From positions 496,001 through 560,000 of the forward strand of contig NZ_CANNGG010000002.1 in NCBI RefSeq assembly GCF_947504135.1: a stretch of 64,000 bases of DNA, read 5' to 3'. The notes beneath the pieces were generated by a model. It saw only the letters and a list, made by a program, of their open reading frames with translations. It ran no database searches and was not told the origin of the DNA. A program made the translations under genes and the position numbers. Origin of the DNA: an uncultured Tenacibaculum sp. Lineage in GTDB: Bacteria; Bacteroidota; Bacteroidia; Flavobacteriales; Flavobacteriaceae. Positions within the stretch are counted from its first letter, which is position 1; every line of letters begins with the position of its first letter. This document shows, piece by piece, positions 45,625 through 53,866 of this stretch.

Positions 45625-47880
45625 ATGACAGCAGCTGTATCAGTCTTTAGAGACTTTGTATATAAGGTTTCAGATAAACCTTTAGTAGAAGTGCTTAACG
45701 ATATTAAAACAGGTACTTATAAAACCGAAATCGACAAAATAAGACACTTAATGTCTTTAGATAAAGAAGAGGAAGCCGAAAACCTAAAAAAGCAATTATT
45801 AGGATTTACCGTGTCTGGAGTATTCGATAATTATAGAAGTAGTGAAAACCTTGAAGTTTACACGCAATACATAATTTTAGATATTGATAAACTATCAGAA
45901 TCAGAACTTAACCGAATCATTCCTGTTATAAATGTAGCACCTTATACCTATGCGTGTTTTGTTAGTACGAGAGGTAAAGGTGTAAAATTTATTGTGCGTG
46001 TAAATTCAAATGTAGAACAACATAAAACGGTTTATAATCAAGTAGTAGATTATTACGAACAAGCATTAAATACGGTAGTAGATACTTCTGGAAGCGACTA
46101 TGCAAGATTATGTTTTATGTCTTACGACGAAAATTGCTATATCAATACAGAAGCAACAATTTTTGAAATCCAAGAAGAAGAAAAACAAACAACAACAGTA
46201 AGTGATGTTAATGCTAATAGTTATCAACAATTATCTACTGTAGAAATATTAAATAATTGCGAAGCGTTTACTAATCAAAAAGGCGAGTATCACGAAGGAA
46301 ACAGAAATAACTACATATATCTATTTTCGGCAAACGCTTGTAGGTTTGGAGTTATAGAAGAAGACGCTTATCAATACTGTATTGCAAATTTTGATTTATC
46401 AGAAAGAGAAATAAAAACAACGGTTAGAAGTGCTTATAAAAGCAACAATGCAGACTTTGCAAAGTTTGCAAAATTTGCAAACGCTACAGTTTCAGAAGAA
46501 ACACAAAATCAAGACAACCAAAACTTAGAAAGTTTATCGCTTTTAACAACTACACCAACTATTCCAAAAGACGTATATAATTCATTGCCAATAATATTTC
46601 AAAAAGGATTAGAAGTGCTAAAAACCCAACGCGAAAAAGATGTATTTCTTACAGGAGCATTAAGCATTCTATCGGGATGCTTACCTAATGTTTTAGGTTT
46701 GTATGGAGGTAAAGAAGTTTATCCCAATTTATTTTCATTTCTATTAGCACCAGCAGCTTCAGGAAAAGGAGCCTTAACATACGCTAAAATGTTAGCCGAT
46801 AAATACCATCAAGCGGTAATTCAAAATTCTAAAGATGAAGAAGCAGATTATAAAAAAGAATTAGAAGCGCAAAAGCAAGCCAAAAAGTATCTTAAAAAAG
46901 GAGAAGAAGCACCAGAGGAGCCAGCACAACCGCCTTTTAAAGTGGTTTATATTCCTGCAAATACAAGTAATGCGAAAATGATAAAGCATATCGAAGATAA
47001 CGAGGGTTTTGGTATTATATGCGAAACCGAAGCAGATACTTTAGGGCAAACCTTTAAAAACGATTGGGGTTCATATTCAGATTTATTACGTAAAGCCTAT
47101 CATAACGAAAAAATATCCATTTCTAGAAAAACCAATAACGAGTATTTCGAAATCGATAACCCAAGATTGTCGGTGGTGCTTTCCGGCACACCTAATCAAA
47201 TACTAAACATCATACAATCGGCAGAAGATGGTTTGTTTAGTAGATTTATGTTCTATGTGTTTGCATCCAATCCAGAGTGGTTAGACCCATCACCAAAATC
47301 CAATCCAGTTAATTTAACCGAACATTTTAAATACCTTTCAGATGATGTCTATCGTATGGTAAGATATTTAGAAAATACGGTGACTAATATTCATTTGTCA
47401 GATGCACAATGGGGAAAATTCAATCCGTTATTTGATGAATATTTATTTAGAATCTACAACTTAGTAAGTAAAGATGCTACAAGTGTAGTAAAGCGTTTAG
47501 GCTTAATGGTATATCGTTTTTGTATGATATTTACAGCCATAAGAAAATACGAGTATCAATTAAAAGATACCGATTTAGAATGTACCGACCATGATTTTGA
47601 AAATGCACTAAAGTTAGCCGATGTCTACTTACAGCACAGTATATTGGTATTTAAAAACTTACCAAATAACGCTACAAATATGCAGTTTAAACCTACCTCG
47701 CCTAAAGCTAATTTCTTTAAAGAATTACCACAAGAATTTAGCAGAAAACAAGCAGTAACCATTGGTGATAAATTAAAAATTAAAGTGCGTACGGTAGATA
47801 ATTATTTAGCAAAACTAGAACAAGCAGGCTACTTAGTAAAACCTAAAGCGGGTTATTATCAAAAATTAAAGAGTTTGTAA
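45625..47880 (+). CDS. BT4734-like/DUF3987 element replication protein
   Basis: A 751-residue protein. The N-terminal part (about 1-170) resembles the BT4734/VirE-N domain (FTVSGVFDNYRSSENL, YIILDIDKL), a primase-related fold common in Bacteroidota mobile elements. The middle (about 320-650) is DUF3987 with a P-loop-like APAASGKGALTYAK near 376 and ICETEADTLGQ near 470. The C-terminal about 60 residues look like a winged helix (RKQAVTIGDKLKIKVRTVDNYLAKLEQAGYL). It probably acts in element replication or maintenance as a primase/helicase-like factor. Nine-bp repeats lie within and directly after the gene. Confidence 0.85.
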   Translation: MTAAVSVFRDFVYKVSDKPLVEVLNDIKTGTYKTEIDKIRHLMSLDKEEEAENLKKQLLGFTVSGVFDNYRSSENLEVYTQYIILDIDKLSESELNRIIPVINVAPYTYACFVSTRGKGVKFIVRVNSNVEQHKTVYNQVVDYYEQALNTVVDTSGSDYARLCFMSYDENCYINTEATIFEIQEEEKQTTTVSDVNANSYQQLSTVEILNNCEAFTNQKGEYHEGNRNNYIYLFSANACRFGVIEEDAYQYCIANFDLSEREIKTTVRSAYKSNNADFAKFAKFANATVSEETQNQDNQNLESLSLLTTTPTIPKDVYNSLPIIFQKGLEVLKTQREKDVFLTGALSILSGCLPNVLGLYGGKEVYPNLFSFLLAPAASGKGALTYAKMLADKYHQAVIQNSKDEEADYKKELEAQKQAKKYLKKGEEAPEEPAQPPFKVVYIPANTSNAKMIKHIEDNEGFGIICETEADTLGQTFKNDWGSYSDLLRKAYHNEKISISRKTNNEYFEIDNPRLSVVLSGTPNQILNIIQSAEDGLFSRFMFYVFASNPEWLDPSPKSNPVNLTEHFKYLSDDVYRMVRYLENTVTNIHLSDAQWGKFNPLFDEYLFRIYNLVSKDATSVVKRLGLMVYRFCMIFTAIRKYEYQLKDTDLECTDHDFENALKLADVYLQHSILVFKNLPNNATNMQFKPTSPKANFFKELPQEFSRKQAVTIGDKLKIKVRTVDNYLAKLEQAGYLVKPKAGYYQKLKSL
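46455..46481 (+). repeat. three 9-bp units [CGA]TTTGCAAA inside the DUF3987 gene
   Basis: Three contiguous 9-mers ending TTTGCAAA (46455-46463, 46464-46472, 46473-46481) encode FAKFAKFA. The same core reappears in the array behind the gene. Confidence 0.8.
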
Positions 47881-47908
47881 GGTTTGCAATGTTTGCAAAC
47901 TTTGCAAG
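47873..47908. repeat. four 9-bp iteron-like units behind the DUF3987 gene
   Basis: GTTTGTAAG, GTTTGCAAT, GTTTGCAAA and CTTTGCAAG follow each other with no spacer, starting in the last codons of the gene. Period and core match the array inside the gene. Candidate initiator-binding or transfer site. Confidence 0.7.
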
Positions 47909-47948
47909 GTTAAGTGATAAGTATACATCAAAATATAACACAATACGT

Positions 47949-47977
47949 TATATAAATATTAAGCAAATATTTATATA
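47949..47977. promoter_or_regulatory. operator candidate before the XRE regulator
   Basis: A perfect 12-bp inverted repeat TATATAAATATT/AATATTTATATA with a 5-base spacer, 23 bp before the start codon of the small HTH protein. AT-only composition lowers specificity, but position fits an autoregulatory site. Confidence 0.55.
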
Positions 47978-48000
47978 TTTAACACTCAATTGCATTCCCT

Positions 48001-48192
48001 ATGAACCGAATTAAAGAAGTGCTGGAAGCCAAAGGCATAAAGCAAGTATGGTTAGCAGATAAACTGGGTAAAAGTTTTAATACCGTTAATGGGTATGTGC
48101 AAAACAGAAAACAACCCAGTTTAGAAGTGTTATATGAAATAGCAGATATATTAAATGTAGACCCAAAAGCATTGTTAGATACTAAAAAATAA
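48001..48192 (+). CDS. small XRE-family regulator of the restriction operon
   Basis: A 63-residue protein that is almost entirely one HTH_3 domain: IKEVLEAKGIKQVWLADKLGKSFNTVNGYVQNRKQPS then LEVLYEIADILNVDP. Size and place directly in front of the modification gene (26-bp gap) are those of restriction-modification controller proteins, which delay restriction after entry in a new host. It likely binds the palindrome in front of its gene. It is the first gene of the operon that runs to 59708. Confidence 0.88.
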   Translation: MNRIKEVLEAKGIKQVWLADKLGKSFNTVNGYVQNRKQPSLEVLYEIADILNVDPKALLDTKK

Positions 48193-48218
48193 ACCGCTTA
48201 ATAAGCAGCAACTTACGT

Positions 48219-50243
48219 ATGAACAAAAAAGACATACTCAACAAAATAAAATCACTAGAAGGCCTAAACCAAGACGAACGTGCCTATTTGGTAAACTTGG
48301 TAAACACCAAAAAAAAATACGGCCTAGTATGGGAAGACAAACCAGAAGACGTAGAAGAGCAACTACGCACTAAACTACCTGTACTGCAAGAGGTAAAAGA
48401 ACGTGCCATTATTAACGATGCTGTCACCCTGAGCGTGGACACTGAGCGTAGTCGAAGTGCAGTCGAAGGGTCTAACCAAGAACCTAAAGCCAACCCAAAC
48501 CACATCCTCATAGAAGGCGACAACCTACACGCTCTAACAGCACTTACCTTTACCCACGAAAATAAAATAGACCTTATTTATATTGATCCACCTTATAACA
48601 CTGGAGAGAAAGATTTTAGATACAATGATAGTTATGTTGATAAGGAAGATGCTTACCGTCATAGCAAATGGTTGTCATTTATGGAAAAAAGGCTTCGAAT
48701 AGCCAAAACGTTATTATCTGAAACGGGAGTAATGATTTGCCATATTGATGAGAATGAATATGATAATTTGAGTATACTCACAAAAGAAATATTTAGTGAG
48801 CAAAATAATTTAGGTACAATAGTTTGGAATAAGAAAAACCCAAAAGGTGATGCTAAAGGAGTGGCTAATATGCACGAATATATCCTTTGTTTTGCAAGAA
48901 ATCGTAAAGAATTTTTAAATCTTAATAATACATTATTAAAGGACAAGGAAAATGCCTCTTTAATGATTAATAAGGCTAAAAGATTATATTCTAAAATCGG
49001 TAAAACAGAAATACCTAAAGAAATTAAAGATGTCTTAAAACCCTTTAATTTCTCTATAGATATTTTGAAACAATTTGAAATTGAATATGATATTGAATTA
49101 GTAAATAAAGAATTCAAAGCTTGGTTGCAGAATCAGGATTTTTCAAAAGGAGAAAAAATGTATAAATACATAGATAATGAAGGATTTGTTTATCGTGGTG
49201 TTTCAATGTCTTGGCCCAATAAACAAACAGCACCTGAAGATTACTTTATACCATTAAAACATCCTATTACGAATAAAGATTGTCCTTTACCAAATAGAGG
49301 ATGGAGAAACCCTTCAGCTACTATGAAAAAACTATTAGGAAACAAAGAGCCAATTAAAAACCCAGATGGTTCATTTTTGCAGGGAGAGATTTTATTTGGT
49401 AAAAATGAAAAAAAACAACCAGAAAGGAAATATAAACTTATTGAAAACCTAAAAGAGAATACCTCATCTGTACTAAATTATGGTGGCAGTGATGATACCT
49501 TATTAGATAAATTAGATATTAATTTTCCTTATGTTAAACCAATTAATGTAGCTAAGTATTTAATTAAATCTATTCATCCAAACCCTAATATTATATTAGA
49601 TTTTTTTGCTGGAACAGGCTCTGTATTACACGCTACATTGGAAATTAACAAGCAAGATGATAATAAAATAACTTGTTTTTTAGCAACTAATAATGAGGAT
49701 AATATAGCAGAAGACTGCTATATTAGAAATAAAAGCGTAATCAACGGTGAAATTGATAACGAGAATTCAAATGAGAATCATTCTAACAACAACCTACGCT
49801 ACTACAAAACCGCCTTTGTAGATAGAGAACCTTCTTTACAAAACAAACGACAGCTTACGCAACTCGCTACAGAGCTACTGTGCATTAAAGAAGATTGTTA
49901 TACAGAGGTGCAACACCAGTTAAGTATAAACCCAAAACAAGCACAAATATTTACCAACAACAAGGGTAAATACTTAGTGGCTATTTACCATTCCAGAAAC
50001 CAACTGCAAGTACAAGAACAATTAATATCTTGGGTAGAGAGCTTAACCCACACCACAGAAAAAGTACGTTTGTATGCCTTTAGCCCAGAAAAAGAAGTAC
50101 TGGCAGAAGAGTTTTACGAGGTGGCAGAAAAGGTAGAAGTGGTTCCTTTACCAGAAGCCATTTACAATGCGTATCTAAGTACCATAAAAGCGTTAAAATT
50201 AGATAAAAAACAAGTGTATAACAACAATACTGCTGAGGCATAA
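48219..50243 (+). CDS. type III DNA methyltransferase (Mod subunit)
   Basis: A 674-residue beta-class adenine methyltransferase. The catalytic DPPYNTG is at residues 123-129 and the AdoMet-binding FFAGTGS near 462, with a long target-recognition region between (about 200-400). The order and size fit type III Mod proteins, which methylate one strand of an asymmetric site and confer the specificity of the Mod-Res complex. Residues about 69-84 (VTLSVDTERSRSAVEG) are coded by a palindromic repeat inserted in frame. The gap to the restriction subunit gene is 15 bp. Confidence 0.92.
   Translation: MNKKDILNKIKSLEGLNQDERAYLVNLVNTKKKYGLVWEDKPEDVEEQLRTKLPVLQEVKERAIINDAVTLSVDTERSRSAVEGSNQEPKANPNHILIEGDNLHALTALTFTHENKIDLIYIDPPYNTGEKDFRYNDSYVDKEDAYRHSKWLSFMEKRLRIAKTLLSETGVMICHIDENEYDNLSILTKEIFSEQNNLGTIVWNKKNPKGDAKGVANMHEYILCFARNRKEFLNLNNTLLKDKENASLMINKAKRLYSKIGKTEIPKEIKDVLKPFNFSIDILKQFEIEYDIELVNKEFKAWLQNQDFSKGEKMYKYIDNEGFVYRGVSMSWPNKQTAPEDYFIPLKHPITNKDCPLPNRGWRNPSATMKKLLGNKEPIKNPDGSFLQGEILFGKNEKKQPERKYKLIENLKENTSSVLNYGGSDDTLLDKLDINFPYVKPINVAKYLIKSIHPNPNIILDFFAGTGSVLHATLEINKQDDNKITCFLATNNEDNIAEDCYIRNKSVINGEIDNENSNENHSNNNLRYYKTAFVDREPSLQNKRQLTQLATELLCIKEDCYTEVQHQLSINPKQAQIFTNNKGKYLVAIYHSRNQLQVQEQLISWVESLTHTTEKVRLYAFSPEKEVLAEEFYEVAEKVEVVPLPEAIYNAYLSTIKALKLDKKQVYNNNTAEA
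48426..48471. repeat. REP-like palindromic repeat inserted in the mod gene
   Basis: A 46-bp element bounded by ACCCT/AGGGT contains two nested GAGCGT...TCGAAG-type units, including CACTGAGCGTAGTCGAAGTG. Sequences of this type are common intergenic palindromes in Bacteroidota. Here it lies within the coding region and keeps the frame. Confidence 0.7.
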
Positions 50244-50258
50244 AATTCTTAATTTACT

Positions 50259-52610
50259 ATGTACATTTTAAAAGATTTTCAAGAAACAGCAGTCACCAGT
50301 TTGTTAGAAAACACCTATACTGCATTACAAGAACCTACCAAACAAACCCCTATTTTATTAGAATCGCCAACAGGTTCGGGTAAAACCGTAATGATGGCAT
50401 CGTATATAGAGCGGTTGGTAGACGAGCTACAACTTAAACCAGGCTATAACAGTAATATGGCTTTTGTATGGTTAGCACCCAACACGCTACATATACAAAG
50501 TTACCACGCTTTGCAAAATCTTTATAGCGATACCCAAAAACTAAATTGTATAGATTTAGACAATCTAGGAAGCAATCCTATATTAAACGCTAAAGATTTA
50601 TTGTTTCTTAATTGGAGTAGCATACATTCTGCCAAAAATATTTGGAGAAAAGACAACGAAACCAATACCAACCTAGAAACCCTAATAGAAAACACACAGG
50701 CTAATGATACTAGTATAGTGCTAATAATAGACGAAGCGCATTTAAGTGCCTTTAGTGGCAAACAAGCCATAGCAGTACGTAATTTAATAGAAGCAGATGT
50801 AGAAGTATTGGTAACCGCTACAGCACATAACATACAACGTCCTCAATTATCGGTATTTGTGCCAAGACAAAAAGTAGTAGAGCAAGAACTCATTAAAAAA
50901 GGAATTCGTTTAAATATTGGTTTAAATCCAGAAGAGCAAAACGGAGAAAATGTACATATGCATTTGCTTCGCAAAGCCTTTCAGAAAAAAGAAGAATTAA
51001 AAGCGTTATATGCGCAAGAGTTAGGCGAAAACAAAGTAAATCCGTTATTGCTAATTCAATTACCATCAGATAACGTTTCCTTAAGTTCAGAAGACAAGTC
51101 TATTAGAGATACCTTAGTAGGATTGTTAAATGCCGAGTACAACGTAACTACCCAAAACGGAAGACTGGCTATATGGCTAAGTGGCGAAAAAGATAAAGAT
51201 GGTATTGAAGACATCAATGCAATGCAAGATGTAATGATTTTTAAACAAGCAGTAGCACAAGGTTGGGACTGTCCTAGAGCAGCCATATTGGTAAGTTATA
51301 GAACGGTTAATAGTCCTTCTTTTGGGATTCAAACCGTGGGTAGAATTTTACGTATGCCACACCGTAAACACTACAATAACGACGATTTAAATTATGGATA
51401 TGTTTATACCAATATAGAATCTACTCGTATTAACTTTGAACCTTCAGATGCAGATTTTATCAATTTTCAATTGGCAAAAAGAAAAAAAGACAGAGGTTGG
51501 GTTTTTGATAAAATAAATTCTGCTCAAATAGTAAACGACCGTGCTGCAAAAGGGGTATTAACCTCTACCTTTCAAACGCATTTTTTCAACCTAATGGAAC
51601 AGCGTTTTAGTGTAGCTATGTTACCCGATGTAGATTTATTTACTACTGAAGTAGAGGAAAATTTAAAAGAAGCAAAAGAAGCTAATTTATTAGCAATGCA
51701 ACAAAATGGTTGGGAGTTCAAGGTAGACGATCACCAAATACCAATTCCTGTAGATATTGAGGCAGACCCATATATTGTAAATAGCATTATGGTAAATGCA
51801 GACCATACCAAGCAGTTTGCTATTACTATGAATCAGTTTAATACAATGTTCGAGCGTTTTTGTTATGACAATATAACTAGGCTTAACCGTTCCAAAAGCT
51901 GGAAAAAACTAAGAGATGTGTTACTCTTTTTTGCCGAATATTATTTAGGATTGTTTGAGCACGAAGCCAAACGTATCTATTTATTTCCTCAAAATAGAAG
52001 ATTACTAGAAGAGTTAATTGTAGTAGCATTAGAACGTTTTGAGCAATGGCAAAAAGCAAAAGGAAACGAAAAACGAAGAGTGGAATACGCAAGTTGGGAA
52101 GTGCCAGAATATCGTTACTATAGCGAAAATTTCAACAAGCAATATATAGATAGTCACGCTATGGAGCCTTTTTATGAATACATAAGCGTATCTAGTCCAG
52201 AAAAAAAATTCAAAGAGTTTTTAGAAGCCAACAACGAACATATAGAATGGTGGTACAAAAATGGAGATGCAGGAAAAGAACATTTTGCTGTACCTTATAT
52301 AAAACAAGTAGACGAAAAGCTAGAAAGACCTAGCCTATTTTATGTAGATTTTGTAATAAAGTTCAAATCTGGTAAAATGGGGTTATTCGATACCAAAACA
52401 AAACGTTCAGACTTAGATGCACCTAAAAAGCACAACGCACTTCTAGAGTATATAGAAAAAGCCAACCAAGAGGCTAACAATGAAAATTTATTGGGTGGTG
52501 TGTTAATAGAAGAACCCATAGACTCTAATCATTGGAGGTTTTGTGCGAATAGAATAGAAGATACAAAAGACTTAACAGGTTGGGAGTTTTTAAAACCAGA
52601 ATTACTTTAA
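50259..52610 (+). CDS. type III restriction endonuclease (Res subunit)
   Basis: A 783-residue SF2 helicase-nuclease. Walker A PTGSGKT is at residues 37-43, DEAH at 158-161, and the helicase C-terminal motifs QGWDCPRAAI and TVGRILRMPH lie near 335-370. The C-terminal nuclease domain has a PD-(D/E)xK-type core: YVDFV (D near 697) and FDTKTK (D-x-K near 711). With the Mod subunit it would form a type III enzyme that cuts after diffusion between two head-to-head sites. Length is somewhat short for Res but complete. Confidence 0.9.
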   Translation: MYILKDFQETAVTSLLENTYTALQEPTKQTPILLESPTGSGKTVMMASYIERLVDELQLKPGYNSNMAFVWLAPNTLHIQSYHALQNLYSDTQKLNCIDLDNLGSNPILNAKDLLFLNWSSIHSAKNIWRKDNETNTNLETLIENTQANDTSIVLIIDEAHLSAFSGKQAIAVRNLIEADVEVLVTATAHNIQRPQLSVFVPRQKVVEQELIKKGIRLNIGLNPEEQNGENVHMHLLRKAFQKKEELKALYAQELGENKVNPLLLIQLPSDNVSLSSEDKSIRDTLVGLLNAEYNVTTQNGRLAIWLSGEKDKDGIEDINAMQDVMIFKQAVAQGWDCPRAAILVSYRTVNSPSFGIQTVGRILRMPHRKHYNNDDLNYGYVYTNIESTRINFEPSDADFINFQLAKRKKDRGWVFDKINSAQIVNDRAAKGVLTSTFQTHFFNLMEQRFSVAMLPDVDLFTTEVEENLKEAKEANLLAMQQNGWEFKVDDHQIPIPVDIEADPYIVNSIMVNADHTKQFAITMNQFNTMFERFCYDNITRLNRSKSWKKLRDVLLFFAEYYLGLFEHEAKRIYLFPQNRRLLEELIVVALERFEQWQKAKGNEKRRVEYASWEVPEYRYYSENFNKQYIDSHAMEPFYEYISVSSPEKKFKEFLEANNEHIEWWYKNGDAGKEHFAVPYIKQVDEKLERPSLFYVDFVIKFKSGKMGLFDTKTKRSDLDAPKKHNALLEYIEKANQEANNENLLGGVLIEEPIDSNHWRFCANRIEDTKDLTGWEFLKPELL

Positions 52611-52628
52611 AACTTAAATAGCCTATAA

Positions 52629-53612
52629 ATGGAAAAAGGAGATATTTTAATCTATACCAACCAAGAGGGGAACATCAAAATAGATGTGCGCCTTCAAGAA
52701 GAAACCGTTTGGTTAACCCAAGAACAAATGGCTTTACTCTTTAATAGAGATAGAAGTGTAATAACCAAGCATATAGGTAAAATTTTTAGTGAAGGTGAGC
52801 TAGATGAAAAAAGCAATGTGCAAAAAATGCACATTAGTACTTCAGATAAACCTATAAAAATTTACAACTTAGATGTCGTTATTTCTGTAGGTTATAGAGT
52901 AAAATCACAACAAGGTACACAATTTCGTATTTGGGCAACACAGCGTTTAAAAGAATACATCATAAAAGGTTTTACACTTAATGATGACCGTTTTAAAACA
53001 GGAACCTCTATGAACTATTTTAACGAACTGCAAAACCGCATTCGTGAAATACGTATCTCAGAAAAATTCTTTTATCAAAAAATAAAAGACATTTATGCCA
53101 CCAGTATAGATTATAATCCTAAAGACGAAAAAACCATTCAATTCTTTAAAATTGTACAAAACAAATTGCTTTGGGCTATTAGTCAAAAAACAGCTGCAGA
53201 GTTAGTGTATAGGCGTGTAGATGCATCATTACCTTTAATGGGAATGTTAGCGTACGACAAAAAAAACAAATCGGTTACAAAATCCGAAGCAGGTATTGCT
53301 AAAAACTACTTAAACGAAGATGAAATGCGTTTACTAGGACTTATTGTAGAACAATACTTAGCGTTTGCCGAAACTATGGCGCAACAACAAACACCAATGT
53401 ATATGAAAGATTGGGTGCAACGGTTAGATGCTATTTTACAATTAAACGGTAGAGAGCTGTTAACCCACGCTGGTAAAATAAGTCAAGAAATGGCTAAGAA
53501 TAAAGTGGCTAAAGAGTATCAAAAATACAAAGAAGAAAACAAGCGATTATCTTACGAAAAAAGCCTTAAAGAGTTAGAAAAAGACATAAAAAAACTAAAA
53601 GACAAAAAATAA
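52629..53612 (+). CDS. RhuM-family protein
   Basis: A 327-residue protein of the virulence RhuM family. The N-terminal pattern ILIYTNQEGNIKIDVRLQEETVWLTQEQMALLFNRDRSVIT contains a DNA-binding-like HTH (about 28-50). The motif YNLDVVISVGYRVKSQQGTQFRIWATQRLKEYIIKGF (about 80-115) is the family hallmark. The C-terminus is coiled coil. RhuM genes are often found inside restriction-modification and other defence operons, with unknown function. The gene is separated from Res by 18 bp and is in the same operon. Confidence 0.9.
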   Translation: MEKGDILIYTNQEGNIKIDVRLQEETVWLTQEQMALLFNRDRSVITKHIGKIFSEGELDEKSNVQKMHISTSDKPIKIYNLDVVISVGYRVKSQQGTQFRIWATQRLKEYIIKGFTLNDDRFKTGTSMNYFNELQNRIREIRISEKFFYQKIKDIYATSIDYNPKDEKTIQFFKIVQNKLLWAISQKTAAELVYRRVDASLPLMGMLAYDKKNKSVTKSEAGIAKNYLNEDEMRLLGLIVEQYLAFAETMAQQQTPMYMKDWVQRLDAILQLNGRELLTHAGKISQEMAKNKVAKEYQKYKEENKRLSYEKSLKELEKDIKKLKDKK

Positions 53613-53645
53613 GGTAATCACCTTAGGCAATATAAAAATAGTATT

Positions 53646-53864
53646 ATGAGCAACAAAGGACTAGATTCTCTATTTATACATTACGGCATACGTAAAGACG
53701 ATATGGTAACCATAGAGACTATTTGCGAAAAGTATGAGGTTGAAGCAGAATGGCTAAAAGAATATTTCTTAAAAGCCTATCACGAGAAAAAAATTAAAAA
53801 TGAAGACTTAGACGAAAAGGCATTAAAAAAGCTAATGGAAAAAGCACTTCAAAAAATAAAATAG
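53646..53864 (+). CDS. small helical protein in front of the DndD-like gene
   Basis: A 72-residue, highly charged helical protein (MSNKGLDSLFIHYGIRKDD, VTIETICEKYEVEAEWLKEYFLKAYH). It has no signal peptide, no known motif and one cysteine. The second half may be a small HTH-like bundle. It begins 33 bp after the rhuM-like gene and ends 2 bp before the DndD-like gene, so it belongs to that set and may be a small subunit or adaptor. I do not recognise the family. Confidence 0.75.
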   Translation: MSNKGLDSLFIHYGIRKDDMVTIETICEKYEVEAEWLKEYFLKAYHEKKIKNEDLDEKALKKLMEKALQKIK

Positions 53865-53866
53865 TT

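Noticed and set aside
46455..47908. CRISPR-like array
   Set aside because: Units are 9 bp and contiguous without spacers; no cas genes are nearby.
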